Below are positions 1-10,914 of a stretch of 64,000 bases of DNA, piece after piece. Positions within the stretch are counted from its first letter, which is position 1. Every line of letters begins with the position of its first letter. A program made the translations under genes and the position numbers. Below the pieces are notes generated by a model, which saw only the letters and a program-made list of their open reading frames with translations, searched no databases and was not told the DNA's origin. Origin of the DNA: Anisakis pegreffii (Eukaryota; Nematoda; Chromadorea; Rhabditida; Anisakidae); the NCBI GenBank assembly GCA_035041965.1, contig JAPYMA010002474.1, positions 22,524 through 86,523 of the forward strand, written 5' to 3'.

Positions 1-20
1 TTTTTGAATTCCACTTCCAG

Positions 21-105
21 TCGGATACGTAAAGAATGACTGCGCAAACTTTCGTACGTAATTCAACAGCAGTAATAGTGTCGTTTACTTTTTTCAGTGT
101 CATGA
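21..105 (+). CDS. 3'-terminal exons of an unidentified gene, cut by the left edge
   Basis: Positions 21-53 are preceded by a pyrimidine-rich acceptor ending CCAG and followed by a GTACGT donor. Positions 98-105 follow a TTTTTTCAG acceptor. The 44-nt intron is of ordinary nematode size. Only one of three frames is open across the first exon. In that frame the product ends G-Y-V-K-N-D-C-A-N-F-L-S followed by a TGA at 103-105. An AATAAA about 270 nt downstream would serve as its poly(A) signal. The remaining exons lie outside the window, so the product cannot be identified. The evidence is the pair of splice sites plus one short open frame, so it may be spurious. Confidence 0.35.
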
Positions 106-372
106 GAAAGAGACTGGTAACATTGATGGGGTTTGAATGATGCAGTTATGTGGGTGTTTGCTGTGATGAATGATGAAATAGTTTTTTAGCATGATATCAG
201 TTATGGTAGTTTTGAGGTGATGGGAGGGTGGTGGTCTGTCTAGTCAGCAAGATATCTGGTTCTGATTTATAAAGGTAGTTACGGTTATTTTTTGTTGCAA
301 AATGAACGCATTCGCGCATGATTTTGAAGGTGATGTTTATGTTCCTCGATTTGTAAAGAAAATGAAGAAAGA

Positions 373-378
373 AATAAA
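373..378 (+). terminator. Poly(A) signal AATAAA after the left-edge gene
   Basis: A canonical AATAAA lies 268 nt after the putative stop at 105 and is followed by a T-rich stretch at 382-391. It would close the transcript of the left-edge gene. The next likely splice acceptor downstream is at 619 or 645. Confidence 0.35.
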
Positions 379-606
379 CTATTTTTTTTAATCTTTAAAA
401 TCTCTTTTTGGGGTTCATTTTTCTTCTATAATCATCGTTCGTTTACGTTTATCGAATATATATTGAATTGTTGCCGTCATTGTTTCACCATCAGAAATTC
501 GGACGGTACTGTCACTCATTCACGACTTGAATGTTGGAGTGACATAAGCGTTCATCACTTGTAAAAGGTTATAATTGCAGTTGTAGTGTTACCAACGAAA
601 TGTATA

Positions 607-648
607 AGTTCTCTTACAGATACACTTAAAAATGTTCTCTTACAGATC
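607..648 (+). other. Duplicated splice acceptor upstream of lsm-6 (likely SL trans-splice site)
   Basis: The string GTTCTCTTACAGAT occurs twice, with the AG at 618-619 and at 644-645, the second only 21 nt before the lsm-6 ATG. No upstream coding exon is needed because the ORF begins with a family-correct methionine. The sites therefore look like spliced-leader trans-splice acceptors or acceptors of a 5' UTR intron. Use as trans-splice sites is inferred. Confidence 0.5.
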
Positions 649-666
649 CTAAGCGAGAAAATTTCA

Positions 667-1487
667 ATGAGTCGGCGACAGAATCCAAGTGAATTTCTGA
701 AGCAAATTATCGGGAAACCGGTTGTTGTTAAACTCAACTCTGGTGTAGATTACAGAGGTTTGTGTTCTGCGGTTCGTTTGATTCAGAGGGTGTTATGGGT
801 CAGAAAGCTGGTTCTTCTGCAGTTTTGACGTGTTGAACTGACATTTTCCTAAAGTGTTGTAACGTTTAGGCGTGAGTGAAAATTTGAAGATTCAAAACAG
901 ATAAATAAGAGCAGATTTACACGGAACTATCAAATCCTAGTTGCTTAGCAATCGCTAATTGCAGTGAATGCATGTGTAACAGTCAGCAGTAACGATGCCT
1001 TCAGTTTAGTTTTGCATATGTTTTACTGCTGCTTCAAGTAATGAGGCAAAGCTATGTGGGTGCTATTATCAAACGATGCATTATTATGTATTCCAGAAGT
1101 TAAATGGTCGTATTTCTTGTGGAAAACAAGACTACTGCATCTGTTGTTGAACAAATCTCGTTATTGAAGTTGTCTCACGTGTGTTGAATGCGGTCATCTT
1201 AAGTTTTTCATTTTGAGGAATATTGTCTTGCTTGGATGGCTTCATGAATATTGCACTCGAACAGACTGAGGAATATTCGAATGGTCAATTGAAAAACAAG
1301 TATGGTGATGCGTTCATTCGCGGCAATAATGGTACTTGTCATTCATCACTTTCAGATTTATTTTTTAGTTGGTAGCATCAAAATTGACTGAAAGCAATGA
1401 GATGACGGAACGAACAATTTTTTAAAGCTTAATCTTCAACGATTGCGTTTGATTTCAGTCTTATACATCAGTACACAAAGACGGTGA
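667..1487 (+). CDS. lsm-6: U6 snRNA-associated Sm-like protein LSM6
   Basis: LSM6 is one subunit of the heteroheptameric LSM rings: LSM2-8 binds the U6 snRNA 3' end in the nucleus and LSM1-7 promotes mRNA decapping in the cytoplasm. Three exons were placed at 667-757, 1218-1331 and 1459-1487, all with GT-AG borders and matching phases (91+114+29 nt). They give a 77-residue protein, against about 80 in human. Exon 1 encodes the start M-S-R-R-Q-N-P-S-E-F-L-K-Q and the conserved VVKLNSGVDYRG of the Sm1 motif. Exon 2 carries C-L-D-G-F-M-N-I-A-L and the Sm2 segment GDAFIRGNN. Exon 3 ends YISTQRR. The ATG at 667 is chosen because the family begins MS-x-R and acceptors lie 21 and 47 nt upstream. Confidence 0.95.
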
Positions 1488-2996
1488 AATCGAACGACGC
1501 TGATCGACGTCACGAATGTTGTCTCAATAATCTGAATTTCATTATTCACATTTAAATGTTCATTTGCTGATTCATATCAATTTTTGCTCTTCATTGTTCT
1601 AAACGACTGTTCTTGTTTCATTATGCGGGATAAACTTCCCTCTGTAATTGTACGCCCATTATTAATGTGTAGGAATTATTAGTTATTGCACAGAAACACC
1701 GGAAAATTGATCAGTTTTCCGATCGGATGCTAATGCCAATCGTTTGAATGTTTCAAACAAAGCTGAATCGAAATCATCTGACCTCATCCTTTAACAGTCA
1801 GTAATTAGTTTGGCGAACTTGAGCTTACAGTTGGTCTGACTCTGAGACTGAAAATGACATGAAGAAACCTGCAACAGTTGTACTTAAGCGATCTTTTCTT
1901 TTAGAACTAATAACAAGGATTTCTGGTCGGAATTATGTTTTTTGTGGCTGATGACCAGTGCGAATCGAATATTGCTGAAAATCATAGAATTATTACTGAA
2001 ACCTAAACGTGCGTAGTCCTCTCGAGACATTACTCTCATGTTGCTACAGTTAGTTATCGAGTGATCGGCAAATGAAGATAGAAGTCATTTTTTTGCCCAT
2101 AGGTGCATAATGAAATCGTCTTTCTGTTATATATGGCATACCTTGAGAAAATCAAATATGTTTCTCGACCTGAGTACTTCTAAACACCAAGGTAAACGTT
2201 GCTTGAATACGGCGTTTTTTATTAATGACTGTTTTTGATCACGAGATGTTCTACAACCCCGGATATTAAATGTGAAATAAAACAAATGAATGCGTAGATC
2301 TTTCGCTTAGTAATGTACACATGAAAAACCCTTTGATTTAATAGCAAAGAACCTTGTCTATCAGGCTGCACCAAGAACGAATGGGATCTTTCCATTTACT
2401 AACGTATATGCTAATGCCGAAAACAAGAAATCAAATCTATGTCTGGAGCAGTAACCATTGTGATAATTGGGCCAACCCTATAGGTCTAGCACGTTTGTGA
2501 CATCTAACCTGCCATTTTATAAATCCAGCAAGTGTGACTGTGCCTTGGAAACATTCGTTAATATTGCTTCAGATGGATTATACCTTCATCAAGTGCTACA
2601 GGAAAGCACTGTACGAGATCGTTCGCAGTCGTGACGTGAACAGTGATAAAATGAATCATTGAACGAAAGTGGAGACTGAGCGTTCTTGATGCCATGAACA
2701 ACCCGAAGAGACTTAGGTCGTAGAAAACGGATTCTGCTATCCTAATGTTATAGTTGCTCAGTTGTGTTCCATCAGAATTTGATGAAATATTATAGTCTCT
2801 CTAAACAAAAATAAACAAGCAAGTTTCTTGATCAGGCCAACCTTCAAACTGTGATGGCCCACTGTTCAGAAACGAATAACTTCATTGTATTGTAGTGGAT
2901 TTTGACCAAACGGAATTTCGCTCGGACCTCATCACCACTGCATAGGGTTTTCGCTTAATATGCTGCATACTATTTTGACGTTTCAGTTTATGACGT
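1488..2996. other. Intergenic stretch, no gene recognised
   Basis: This includes the 3' UTR of lsm-6. No ORF over 60 codons and no family motif was seen on either strand. An AATAAA-like string near 2277 is too far from the stop to assign with confidence. Confidence 0.5.
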
Positions 2997-3004
2997 GTCA
3001 CAGT

Positions 3005-4233
3005 TAGGATTTGCAAAGTCCCGACGTTTTTTCAGTCCTGGGATCGGGGTTTAATCCTGGGATCGATTTTTAATTCCGGGATTATCCCGGAATCGAATAA
3101 TTTTTGAAATACCGATGCAGGACATGTTTAAACACATTTTTGAACCAATATGTTCATTATTAATCCGAAACGAGTTAATTCAACAAATTATTAAACAAAT
3201 CCAAGAAACCAAATTATTTAAATTCAAATTAATATTTCATATAATGATGCTAATGATCATGCAGCAAGGGCATACTGCATATTCTATGCTAAGGCATCTT
3301 GTCATCTCGGGTCTAAGCTAATAACAGTACACTTGCATGTGAATATGAAGTTCTTGATTTGCAACCACTTATTTGCAATGCTTCAAGTCCATTTTCTCTC
3401 AGTATTAACGTCAGCTGAATTCTACCGTTTCGGAAATTTCGATTTTTTACGGAAGAAATGCACCACATGAATTATATCATGAGTTTTGAAAAAATGAAAA
3501 GTTCAGAGTTTATCTAAAAAGTGAAAAGAAATCCGCAATGGATTTTCATCGAACCATCGAGCACTTACATATTTGATAATTTCGATCAGAAATCATGGAA
3601 ATGTACTTGATAGTTAAGCTTAAGATCCTTTTGAATGGGACAATTTTGTTCACGTCGACAATGAATTCTCACTATGAGTGAACTCAAAAAGAATGTAAAT
3701 TTCGATTGGATGAAAATGTTTTCAAATAGCGAAGTAAAAAGACTTGCAGTCTTTGGAACATGCAGTTGAATTAACAAATGGAATATTGAAGCCGAAAAAA
3801 TCGCGTTGGAGGAAACGACTCAAAATTTCGTTGAACTTTGTTGGTCTTGGTTCTTATTAGAAAACGTGATTATCTCTGTTAGTCTGCTTAGAAATGTATC
3901 CAGATGAGCGTGATATAAACCAAGGATAATCAGGTGAATATTCAATGAAATGTTACGTGAAAGTTCATCGAGCTGTCGTTGATCATGTCATTCGTCCGAA
4001 TTGCGTCTATTTCCTTAGCTGAGCATCAATGATAGAGGGCAAACAGCAAAGATAACTGCATATAAATTAGATGGGAATGATTAAGCCTTGCTTCAAGATG
4101 GGCATACTATCAAAATTCACACAAACTGACATGTTTTATCAAATACCGAGATCCCGGGATTTTTCAAAACTCAAATCCCAGGATCAGGATCAGAACTGAA
4201 ATCCCGGGATCCCAGGATCCCGTGCAAACCCTA
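3005..4233. mobile_element. Non-autonomous or decayed hAT-type DNA transposon, about 1.23 kb
   Basis: The left end reads TAGGATTTGCAAAGTCCCG and the reverse complement of the right end reads TAGGGTTTGCACGGGATCC, an imperfect terminal inverted repeat starting with TAG. It is flanked by 8-bp direct repeats that differ at one base: GTCACAGT at 2997-3004 and GTCACAAT at 4234-4241. An 8-bp target duplication with such ends is a hallmark of the hAT superfamily. Both ends are built from subterminal runs of imperfect GGGATCCCGGGAT palindromes (3020-3100 and 4140-4228). Interior ORFs are short (68 and 63 codons) and unrecognisable, so no functional transposase remains. Confidence 0.6.
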
Positions 4234-4241
4234 GTCACAAT

Positions 4242-5225
4242 GTCACAGAGTATGAAAAAGTCGCTAATCAAACCTGAGCTTGTGGCTGGTGCGAATATTT
4301 GGGATCTGAAAATTCACATGTAAATAGATTTGTACAGTTCACCTTCCTCAGATTAAGCGCACAGCATTCATACATGTTAATTCGTCAGCTAATGAAGATT
4401 CATTAAGGGAGAACAACCATTTATTAGGGATCAACGCATTGGTACTAATAATGTGTGTGTAAATTCTCACGGGTAGCAATGGTAACCAAATGAAAAAATT
4501 GGTTAGATCAGAATTCAACGAAATCCGCAATTCCGAACTACGATAATTACCAAAAAACTTTAAAAAATTGTCAAAATCGGGATTCGGTTCATTGTTATCA
4601 GTAATCATTCATCTTCTCATACAAAAAATGCTAAAAGAATGGAATTGTCACTAAACAACAGTCTTACAATCACCAAAAAACAACATCGTTTAAAATCCCT
4701 TTATTTTTATTCAAAATATTTTGCACCCAACTCTTGTATGAGATGACGCCGTATTCGAACAACACTATTTTTTGCATAAGTGATATGTCGAAGCTCTAGG
4801 TTTGGTCCCACGAAATCGCATTAGACAGCCCATTAATTTTGTCCAGGTGTTCATTTGATCACTATTCTATCCAATGGACTGCTAATTTGTCAATATCCAG
4901 TTAGTCCAACTGTGCCTCTTTTCGACTGTTCTTCCGTCACATTAGCTCAACTGTTGTTCTTATCAGTATGAATCGTTAGCATTCCATCAGACAAATCGTT
5001 TCTTTCACCAGAAGTTGAGCAGTTCAACTTGGTAAGTCATTTCATTGTGATTGTAATAAAAATGAAGTGCAGTAAACGAACTCACGTCTATTTATTACAC
5101 TTTTGGGTCCGAGGGGTCCACGACGTAGTATAACAATGATCAGTGTCAAGTCGAATCTTTTGTTCGAACCGCTTATTTATTGCTCGCTGTAGAATTGTTT
5201 TATTTACTTATTTGAGAGATCAGCG
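4242..5225. other. Intergenic stretch with a possible 5' UTR splice donor
   Basis: No family-level match was seen. A GTAAGT donor at about 5030 and acceptor-like AG sites near 5216 could define a 5' UTR intron for the small ORF that follows. The 86-codon minus-strand ORF at 4348-4608 has no recognisable features. Confidence 0.35.
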
Positions 5226-5447
5226 ATGAAGAAGCGTATCACTGAACTTCAATGTTACCATATTGCACCTCGTCGTCTAAATAAAAAGCAAATTCAAGAT
5301 CATGAAAGCCTAACAGATCTGCATCATTATCGTCGTTACTATTTTATGCTTATTGTCCTAATCACTTATTGTCTATTCCTTTCCTCACTGTGCTTATTTT
5401 CCATGTTTGTGGAGGAAAAAAGGAAGAAAATTACAGAAATTCAATAA
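5226..5447 (+). CDS. Possible small single-pass membrane protein, 73 residues
   Basis: The ORF starts M-K-K-R-I-T-E and ends with E-E-K-R-K-K-I-T-E-I-Q before a TAA. Residues 1-38 are hydrophilic and basic (RR, KK, YRR). Residues 39-62 are a continuous hydrophobic segment (from FMLIVLITYC to FSMFV), flanked by basic residues on both sides as in a small single-pass membrane protein. A splice-acceptor-like AG (TTTGAGAG) lies about 10 nt upstream. No family is recognised and no canonical poly(A) signal was seen soon after the stop. It could be a chance ORF in AT-rich DNA, but the hydrophobic/basic pattern is more protein-like than the other short ORFs of this region. Confidence 0.3.
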   Translation: MKKRITELQCYHIAPRRLNKKQIQDHESLTDLHHYRRYYFMLIVLITYCLFLSSLCLFSMFVEEKRKKITEIQ

Positions 5448-7343
5448 TTTAATTTAAAAATTCAGAAATTTAATTGGATATGGTATCTGGAATTGTTTAT
5501 TACGCTCGTAACGATTGTCGTTAAGTGAAAGGAGTTGTACAGTTATCAACATTTGAGCAATATGTAACAGAATTCGAAAAAAATGGATGCATTCCTATTC
5601 GGCTGGATAGGGGAGGAGTAGTTGGGCTACTTGGGGTGGACGTTGTTCGGGATCGAATATTATTTACTGTTGTTCATTGTCCATCTCATTGATGAGCGAG
5701 CGATAGCTGTTGATTCGGCGTGGGTAGTCTATCGCAACTAGTTTTGCTTACCCATACAAGTGAGTAGTGGGGGTAGTCAATCTTGAAAGTCAGAGAGAGG
5801 CTGCATATCAGTGTTGCTTGGAATAGGTGACATTCAAACCATTCTCTGGATTTCCGTCGAAAGTGGATAATTGCAGTTTGGAGAAGAGAGGAGGAAGAGG
5901 AGATAGAACCTAGTAGTAATAATGAAGGCGTCGTTTTGGAGTGGGGACGATTGTAAGTACGGGTATATTGCTAGTAGTTGTGCAGGGCGGGGTTGATTTG
6001 GACTGTTGTGAGGTGAAGCGAAGTTGGTGCGAATGATGGTGTAAAATTGCGAATGCGTTAGCAGTTCACGATGATATTGCAACAGAGCTGCCAGTGGTTC
6101 AGGGCATGGTAGTTATCAACAGGAACAATGGTGATAGAAGTAATTAGTAACGTGTGACAGTAAGCGAGATAGAAATTCGGTATTCCGACCGAAATTAAAA
6201 ATTATTGGTCGGGATCCGACCGAATCAATTTTTCAAAATTCCCATGTTCGATCATGAATTTCGGTCAGAATTCAGACAAAGAATTTCCGAATTTGTCGGG
6301 AATTTTAAGACAAAATTATATGCATTAAGGATTTGAGTATGTGAGTATATCTGAGTATTAAAGCGCAATTATACGCATAGATTAAAAAATATTTTTGCAA
6401 TGAGTATATCATATTAGTATTCTCTCTGATCAAAGCCGCTTTTGTGTTTGCGTCTCACTCCTTAGTTGAACCTAGTGCCATGCACGTTGATCGCATTAAA
6501 TTATTTCATGTGGGCCATGTTTCAAGCTGGAGAGCATTGTACTGAGACGTGCATGTCAACTGAAATGTTTCCATACTTTCTTATCTCTGGTACATTGCTT
6601 CTGTTTGAGGAATTTATTGCATTATTGTTTTAAAAATCTTGAACTTGATTCAAATCTTACCAGTTACATTTCAGTGAATTTATAAATGTATACGTACGTA
6701 TATTAACTGTTTGATTACAAACGGATTGTAACAAAACTTGATAGTCTTGTCTTTCGACACATTCAATTAGTGATCACGGTGAACACATTCCAACATTTGT
6801 TTACGACTCATTTGTGCCCTTAATTTGATAACCTCCTTCAGTTCTTCATTCGTTTCTCTGTTTTTCGCTGCTGTTCTTTGATGCAAAATATTTGTAGACC
6901 TATTGGGATAATTCATCGGGGGTGAAACTGTGTACAAAATTCTGAGATTCATACATCATTCGGACGCATTCGAGGAGCTGAGTTTAACACATTGAAAAAC
7001 GATTTATAATGTGTCTTAATTCATGAAGCATGTTGAGGGCCAGTGAGCAGTCCCTAGTACTGATGGGAACTGAACGAAAAAAAACTGGTACAGTCAGAAT
7101 CGGTTCGAATTCATTTTCGCAAATACGAATTTCAAGAGTTGCCGAAAAAAACAAAAACTGAGGATTTGACTGGTTGCCGTCATTTTACCTAATACTTACT
7201 GTTAGTTTATTATCGGTTTGTTGCACGATCTTACAGTTTTGTTTATTACGCAAAAATTTGTTCATTACAGTAAATTCCTTCATTCGGTTGGATATTTGAT
7301 AACTCATTTGTAATTCACTTTATGTCAACGTGTTTCGTCGCAG
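5448..7343. other. Intergenic stretch with a GACCGAA-rich dispersed repeat
   Basis: No gene was recognised. Positions 6175-6300 hold repeated TTCGGT/ACCGAA and GGTCGGGATCCGACC motifs in both orientations. They resemble a second cluster at 9525-9662 beyond the DHFR gene and a third at 55955-56110. These are probably ends of a decayed transposon family, but no boundaries could be fixed. Confidence 0.4.
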
Positions 7344-7384
7344 GGAACATTTCGTGCGTAAAATCAATCTCATTTCCGGAAGCC

Positions 7385-8357
7385 ATGCAAAATCTAAGCG
7401 AGAAACTGGCGTTGTCCAAACTTCCGATGAACATAATTGTTGCAATCGATTCGCGACGTGGAATCGGTAAGAACGGCGATCTTCCATGGCATATTCCTGA
7501 AGATCTTGAGTACTTTTATACAAAAACCTTGGAAACTGCTGATCCCACAAAGAGAAACGCTGTCTTGATGGGTCGTAAAGTTTGGGAAAGTCTTCCGGCT
7601 AAATGGTGTCCACTCAAAGATCGTGTAAATGTCGTTCTCAGCAGCACAGTGAGCTTTCATCGCGTATTTTATTTGTGATTATATCTTTTTGATAACTACA
7701 TATTCCGTTTGAAAATAGAATTACTCCTTAATACCTTCCAGTTGCTATTGTCATAAGATTATTCATCAGATGATGTACTTCTGATCATAAATGTGTCTGA
7801 ATCGTGTATCGAAAATCAGTCACAAATGAATTGAGCCAAACAACATTCATAAGTCATATTTTTTTCTTGCAGATGAAACAACCCGTCGATAGGAGTTGCG
7901 TCGTTGCTCGTAGTTTTGATGATGCTCTCAGTATATTGAACAGATTGGGAGACAGCATCGAAACTATTTGGAATATTGGAGGAAATCAGCCGTATCAAGA
8001 GGCTCTCAACTCAGATCAGTTATGTAAGGTCAGTCTATAAAATTACAGTTAGCTTATTCAGTGACTATGAGTACACCAGTTCTTATGTAAATGCCAACTT
8101 TTAACCACGTCATATAAGTATAACATTCAATCATCGTTTCACCAACATATTTATATCATATTCTACATTAATTTTGTGAGGTTATGAAATTTCAGCTTTA
8201 TGTGACGTTTATTGAAGGCGATTTTGATGCGGATACTTTCTTTCCTGATGTCGACTTCGAGAAATTCCAGAGAAATGACAATTCAACCACTGGAAAGGAG
8301 CACACCTACGATGGTACCAAATATCGTTTCGAGGTGTTCTCCGTGTTACGTCAATGA
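7385..8357 (+). CDS. dhfr-1: Dihydrofolate reductase
   Basis: The enzyme reduces dihydrofolate to tetrahydrofolate with NADPH, feeding thymidylate and purine synthesis in the cytosol. Three exons at 7385-7648, 7873-8028 and 8196-8357 join in phase 0. Exon 1 carries the core start MNIIVAID, the G-I-G-K-N-G-D-L-P-W substrate/cofactor loop, the acidic E of I-P-E-D-L, and the VLMGRKVWESLP NADPH motif with RVNVVLSS. Exon 2 has the I-W-N-I-G-G-N-Q cofactor glycines. Exon 3 has the F-D-A-D-T-F-F-P strand and the C-terminal KYRFEVFSVL. From the ATG at 7427 the protein is 179 residues, typical for the family. The first ATG after the acceptor at 7342-7343 is 7385 and would add 14 residues; which is used is undecided. 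ATTAAA at 8362 may be the poly(A) signal. Confidence 0.95.
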
Positions 8358-10218
8358 AACTATTAAATCTACTAAAATTAATATGCACACATATCATTTG
8401 ATAAGAACTCATAACTGTTCTTTTGAACAGTTTATTATCAATCAAAATATTATATAAAACGATTCATTTGGATTTTTCTAAACACCTGTCGTAAATCCGA
8501 TAATTAGTTCGGGTAATCGGGTGCTGAATGCTGAAAGATAAATTTGGTAGACTACCGAGCGTTGACACAGTGAATAGTCTTTAAAATGTGCCGTTTTTCA
8601 GTCGTCTAAGTTTCAGCCCCACCCGTTAGAAATAAGCCGCATTTATGTTCAAAATTACCATTGAGCTAGTCTTATGTTCAAATTTGTTTTAACGCGGATG
8701 AGGATTAAACCGAGGCGTCTAGTTTAACAGGTTACTGAATGGCTATAGAGCATATCGGGGACTTCCCACGCTGAACTGTAAAACTCAATTTCAGCCGTTA
8801 TCAGTACAACGAAATTTTGGATGATTCTTTTGACTGATAGCCAAACATTTCAGTATACCACCAACTGTCAATTTTTTAGACAGTCGTATGCATTCAATAG
8901 TCTGCTGGGGATAAATCTGAAAAGTGAATCATACTATGTTAAATAAACATTTTTTTAGAAGCACCTAAGTGAGTATCTAAACTGGCTATCCAAAATTTTT
9001 ATACCCAAAATCAACATGCGAACTTATGTGCTGTTAATGTGCCATGTTGATTCGATAACTCAATCACAGTTCATATGCAATGAACAGTAAATTCTTCTGT
9101 ATAACGTGATAGTGTATAAAAATCGATGTTATATTCATCATGTCGTAAGTCGGTGGCTGTGTCAGAAGGATCAGTTCATCCCCAATAAATAAGTTCATGC
9201 CGTCCAGTCCGGGATTGGCCGAAGGTGATCTTGCCACAATACATCCATGCACTACATGAGTATGCACTACCTCCGTTTAGAAATGCAGTGAGGGTCCTTA
9301 CGGTTTTGTAATTATTTTTGATAATATCCAAGTGTTGTTACATCACATCCTCATCATCTCTTTCATTCACAAATCATTCGAATTTTGCAATCTTCAAAAC
9401 ACATTTGGGTGTAATAAATTGCCGTCTTTTTGCGGTGCATGCTGACGAATTGAATCATATATTATATTTTAATGAATTGTTCTGCTGACAGCGACCAGCC
9501 ATCATTCAAATTGCATTTAACTGTACGGTTGGGAACCGAAAGATTTTTTTCAACGGCCTCCGACCGAACACCCTATCGGCATTCACCGAAATTCGGCGGC
9601 AACTGACGAGGCAAATTTTGAACATCGGTCGGTTTCGGTCGATGGTGACCGAAGTTCGTTAGCCTCGATTTTAATGGCAGCAAATGGTTTGGTGGGAACT
9701 TCTTTTGTCAGGTCCATTCAAGGAAGAACAAGTTGCTACCTACCTGTACATCATTCTTGATGTATCTTTGTTTTAAAAATTGACATACCCGACCATGACC
9801 TTGGAGGTGCAGACGCGAAAGGAATTTCGTATCATTCCGATGGTAACCTAATTGCTCTCCTTCAGAGTAGACTAAAACAACGAACAGATGCAGTCATTTG
9901 TTTCTCAACCTAATAGCATGAGCATCACTGCTAATCAACTGATAAGCAAATCTAAAGTGCTAATCAACTGATAAGCAAATCTAAAGTGCTTGCCTGTGTG
10001 GGTCACATGCAGTGTGTTGTGGGGAAGAAAAAAATCCTGGAGTGAAATTCTGCAGTCGGTGACCCCGAAAATACGGCCCCGAAAATCGGGAACGTCGTCT
10101 CCAAAATTCTGCGTTCCTCGCAACACACTGGTCAGATATATAAGCGATGGAGGATTCTCCTTCAGGACATAATTGAGGCGTCTCAAAGGTAGCAATTCCA
10201 AGGACGGCTTACTATGGT
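8358..10218. other. Intergenic stretch with dispersed repeat ends
   Basis: No gene was recognised. Positions 9525-9662 contain a cluster of GGTCGG, ACCGAA and TTCGGCGG motifs like the one at 6175-6300. A short two-copy tandem repeat lies at 9929-9986. The 88-codon ORFs on opposite strands around 9935-10201 overlap one another and match nothing. Confidence 0.4.
9929..9986. repeat. Perfect 29-bp tandem duplication, two copies
   Basis: Two identical 29-bp units beginning TGCTAATCAACTGATAAGC lie back to back at 9929-9957 and 9958-9986, followed by the first four bases of a third. Lack of divergence suggests a recent duplication or replication slippage. Confidence 0.9.
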
Positions 10219-10437
10219 TAATGTTTGCACGGGTTCCCGAGAATCCCGAATCTCGGCCTCTGAATCCCGTCTTCGATCCCGGGATTGGTGTTTCCGGGAT
10301 TCACGGGATTCATAACACAGGTCATTTTATATCAATTTGGTAGCATATGAAGCATAAATCATTCCCAGCTCATTCAAAAAACTCATCTTTGCCGTTTACC
10401 ACCCACATGGTAATATAATAAAAAGATGATTCATGAC

Positions 10438-10494
10438 AAATCTCCACGCTAGATCCCTCCACTGATGCAATGGAGAACTCTAGCGTGGAGATTT
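10438..10494. repeat. Near-perfect 57-nt hairpin inside the hAT element
   Basis: The 16-nt arms AAATCTCCACGCTAGA (10438-10453) and TCTAGCGTGGAGATTT (10479-10494) are exactly complementary. A symmetric 3/3 internal loop (TCC/AAC), a further 5-bp stem (CTCCA/TGGAG) and a 9-nt loop follow. The size and shape resemble a miRNA precursor or a miniature palindromic insertion; expression cannot be judged from sequence. Confidence 0.85.
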
Positions 10495-10914
10495 GGTTTT
10501 CACGCTCAGGTGCTCCATTCACCATTTTGATGATCTGACACGTCGTCATTACCCCCTCCTACTTCCTGATACAAAAACTTGCAATTTCTACATATAACAT
10601 CGGGAACAAAAGGAAAACCGAACCAAAAATTCCTCAGTGGCGTGAAAGAAATTAGTTTTCTGGAATGAAACAAGTATTTTCAGAACTTTATTTATTTGAA
10701 ATTCCAATTCTACTTTTCAAACATTTCAGTCATTAACATCATAAGAAATGTTGTCATTCATCAGGAAGAAGTATTATATCGGTTAAAAAACATTCATAAA
10801 AGAAAGTACAAGAAATGGAAATTGTAAAAATTGAAAAAAGAAATCGATATCATCAAATTCAGAAATACTCGATCGTCATACACCAAACCAATGATCTTTT
10901 TTGTTGTACTAAAG

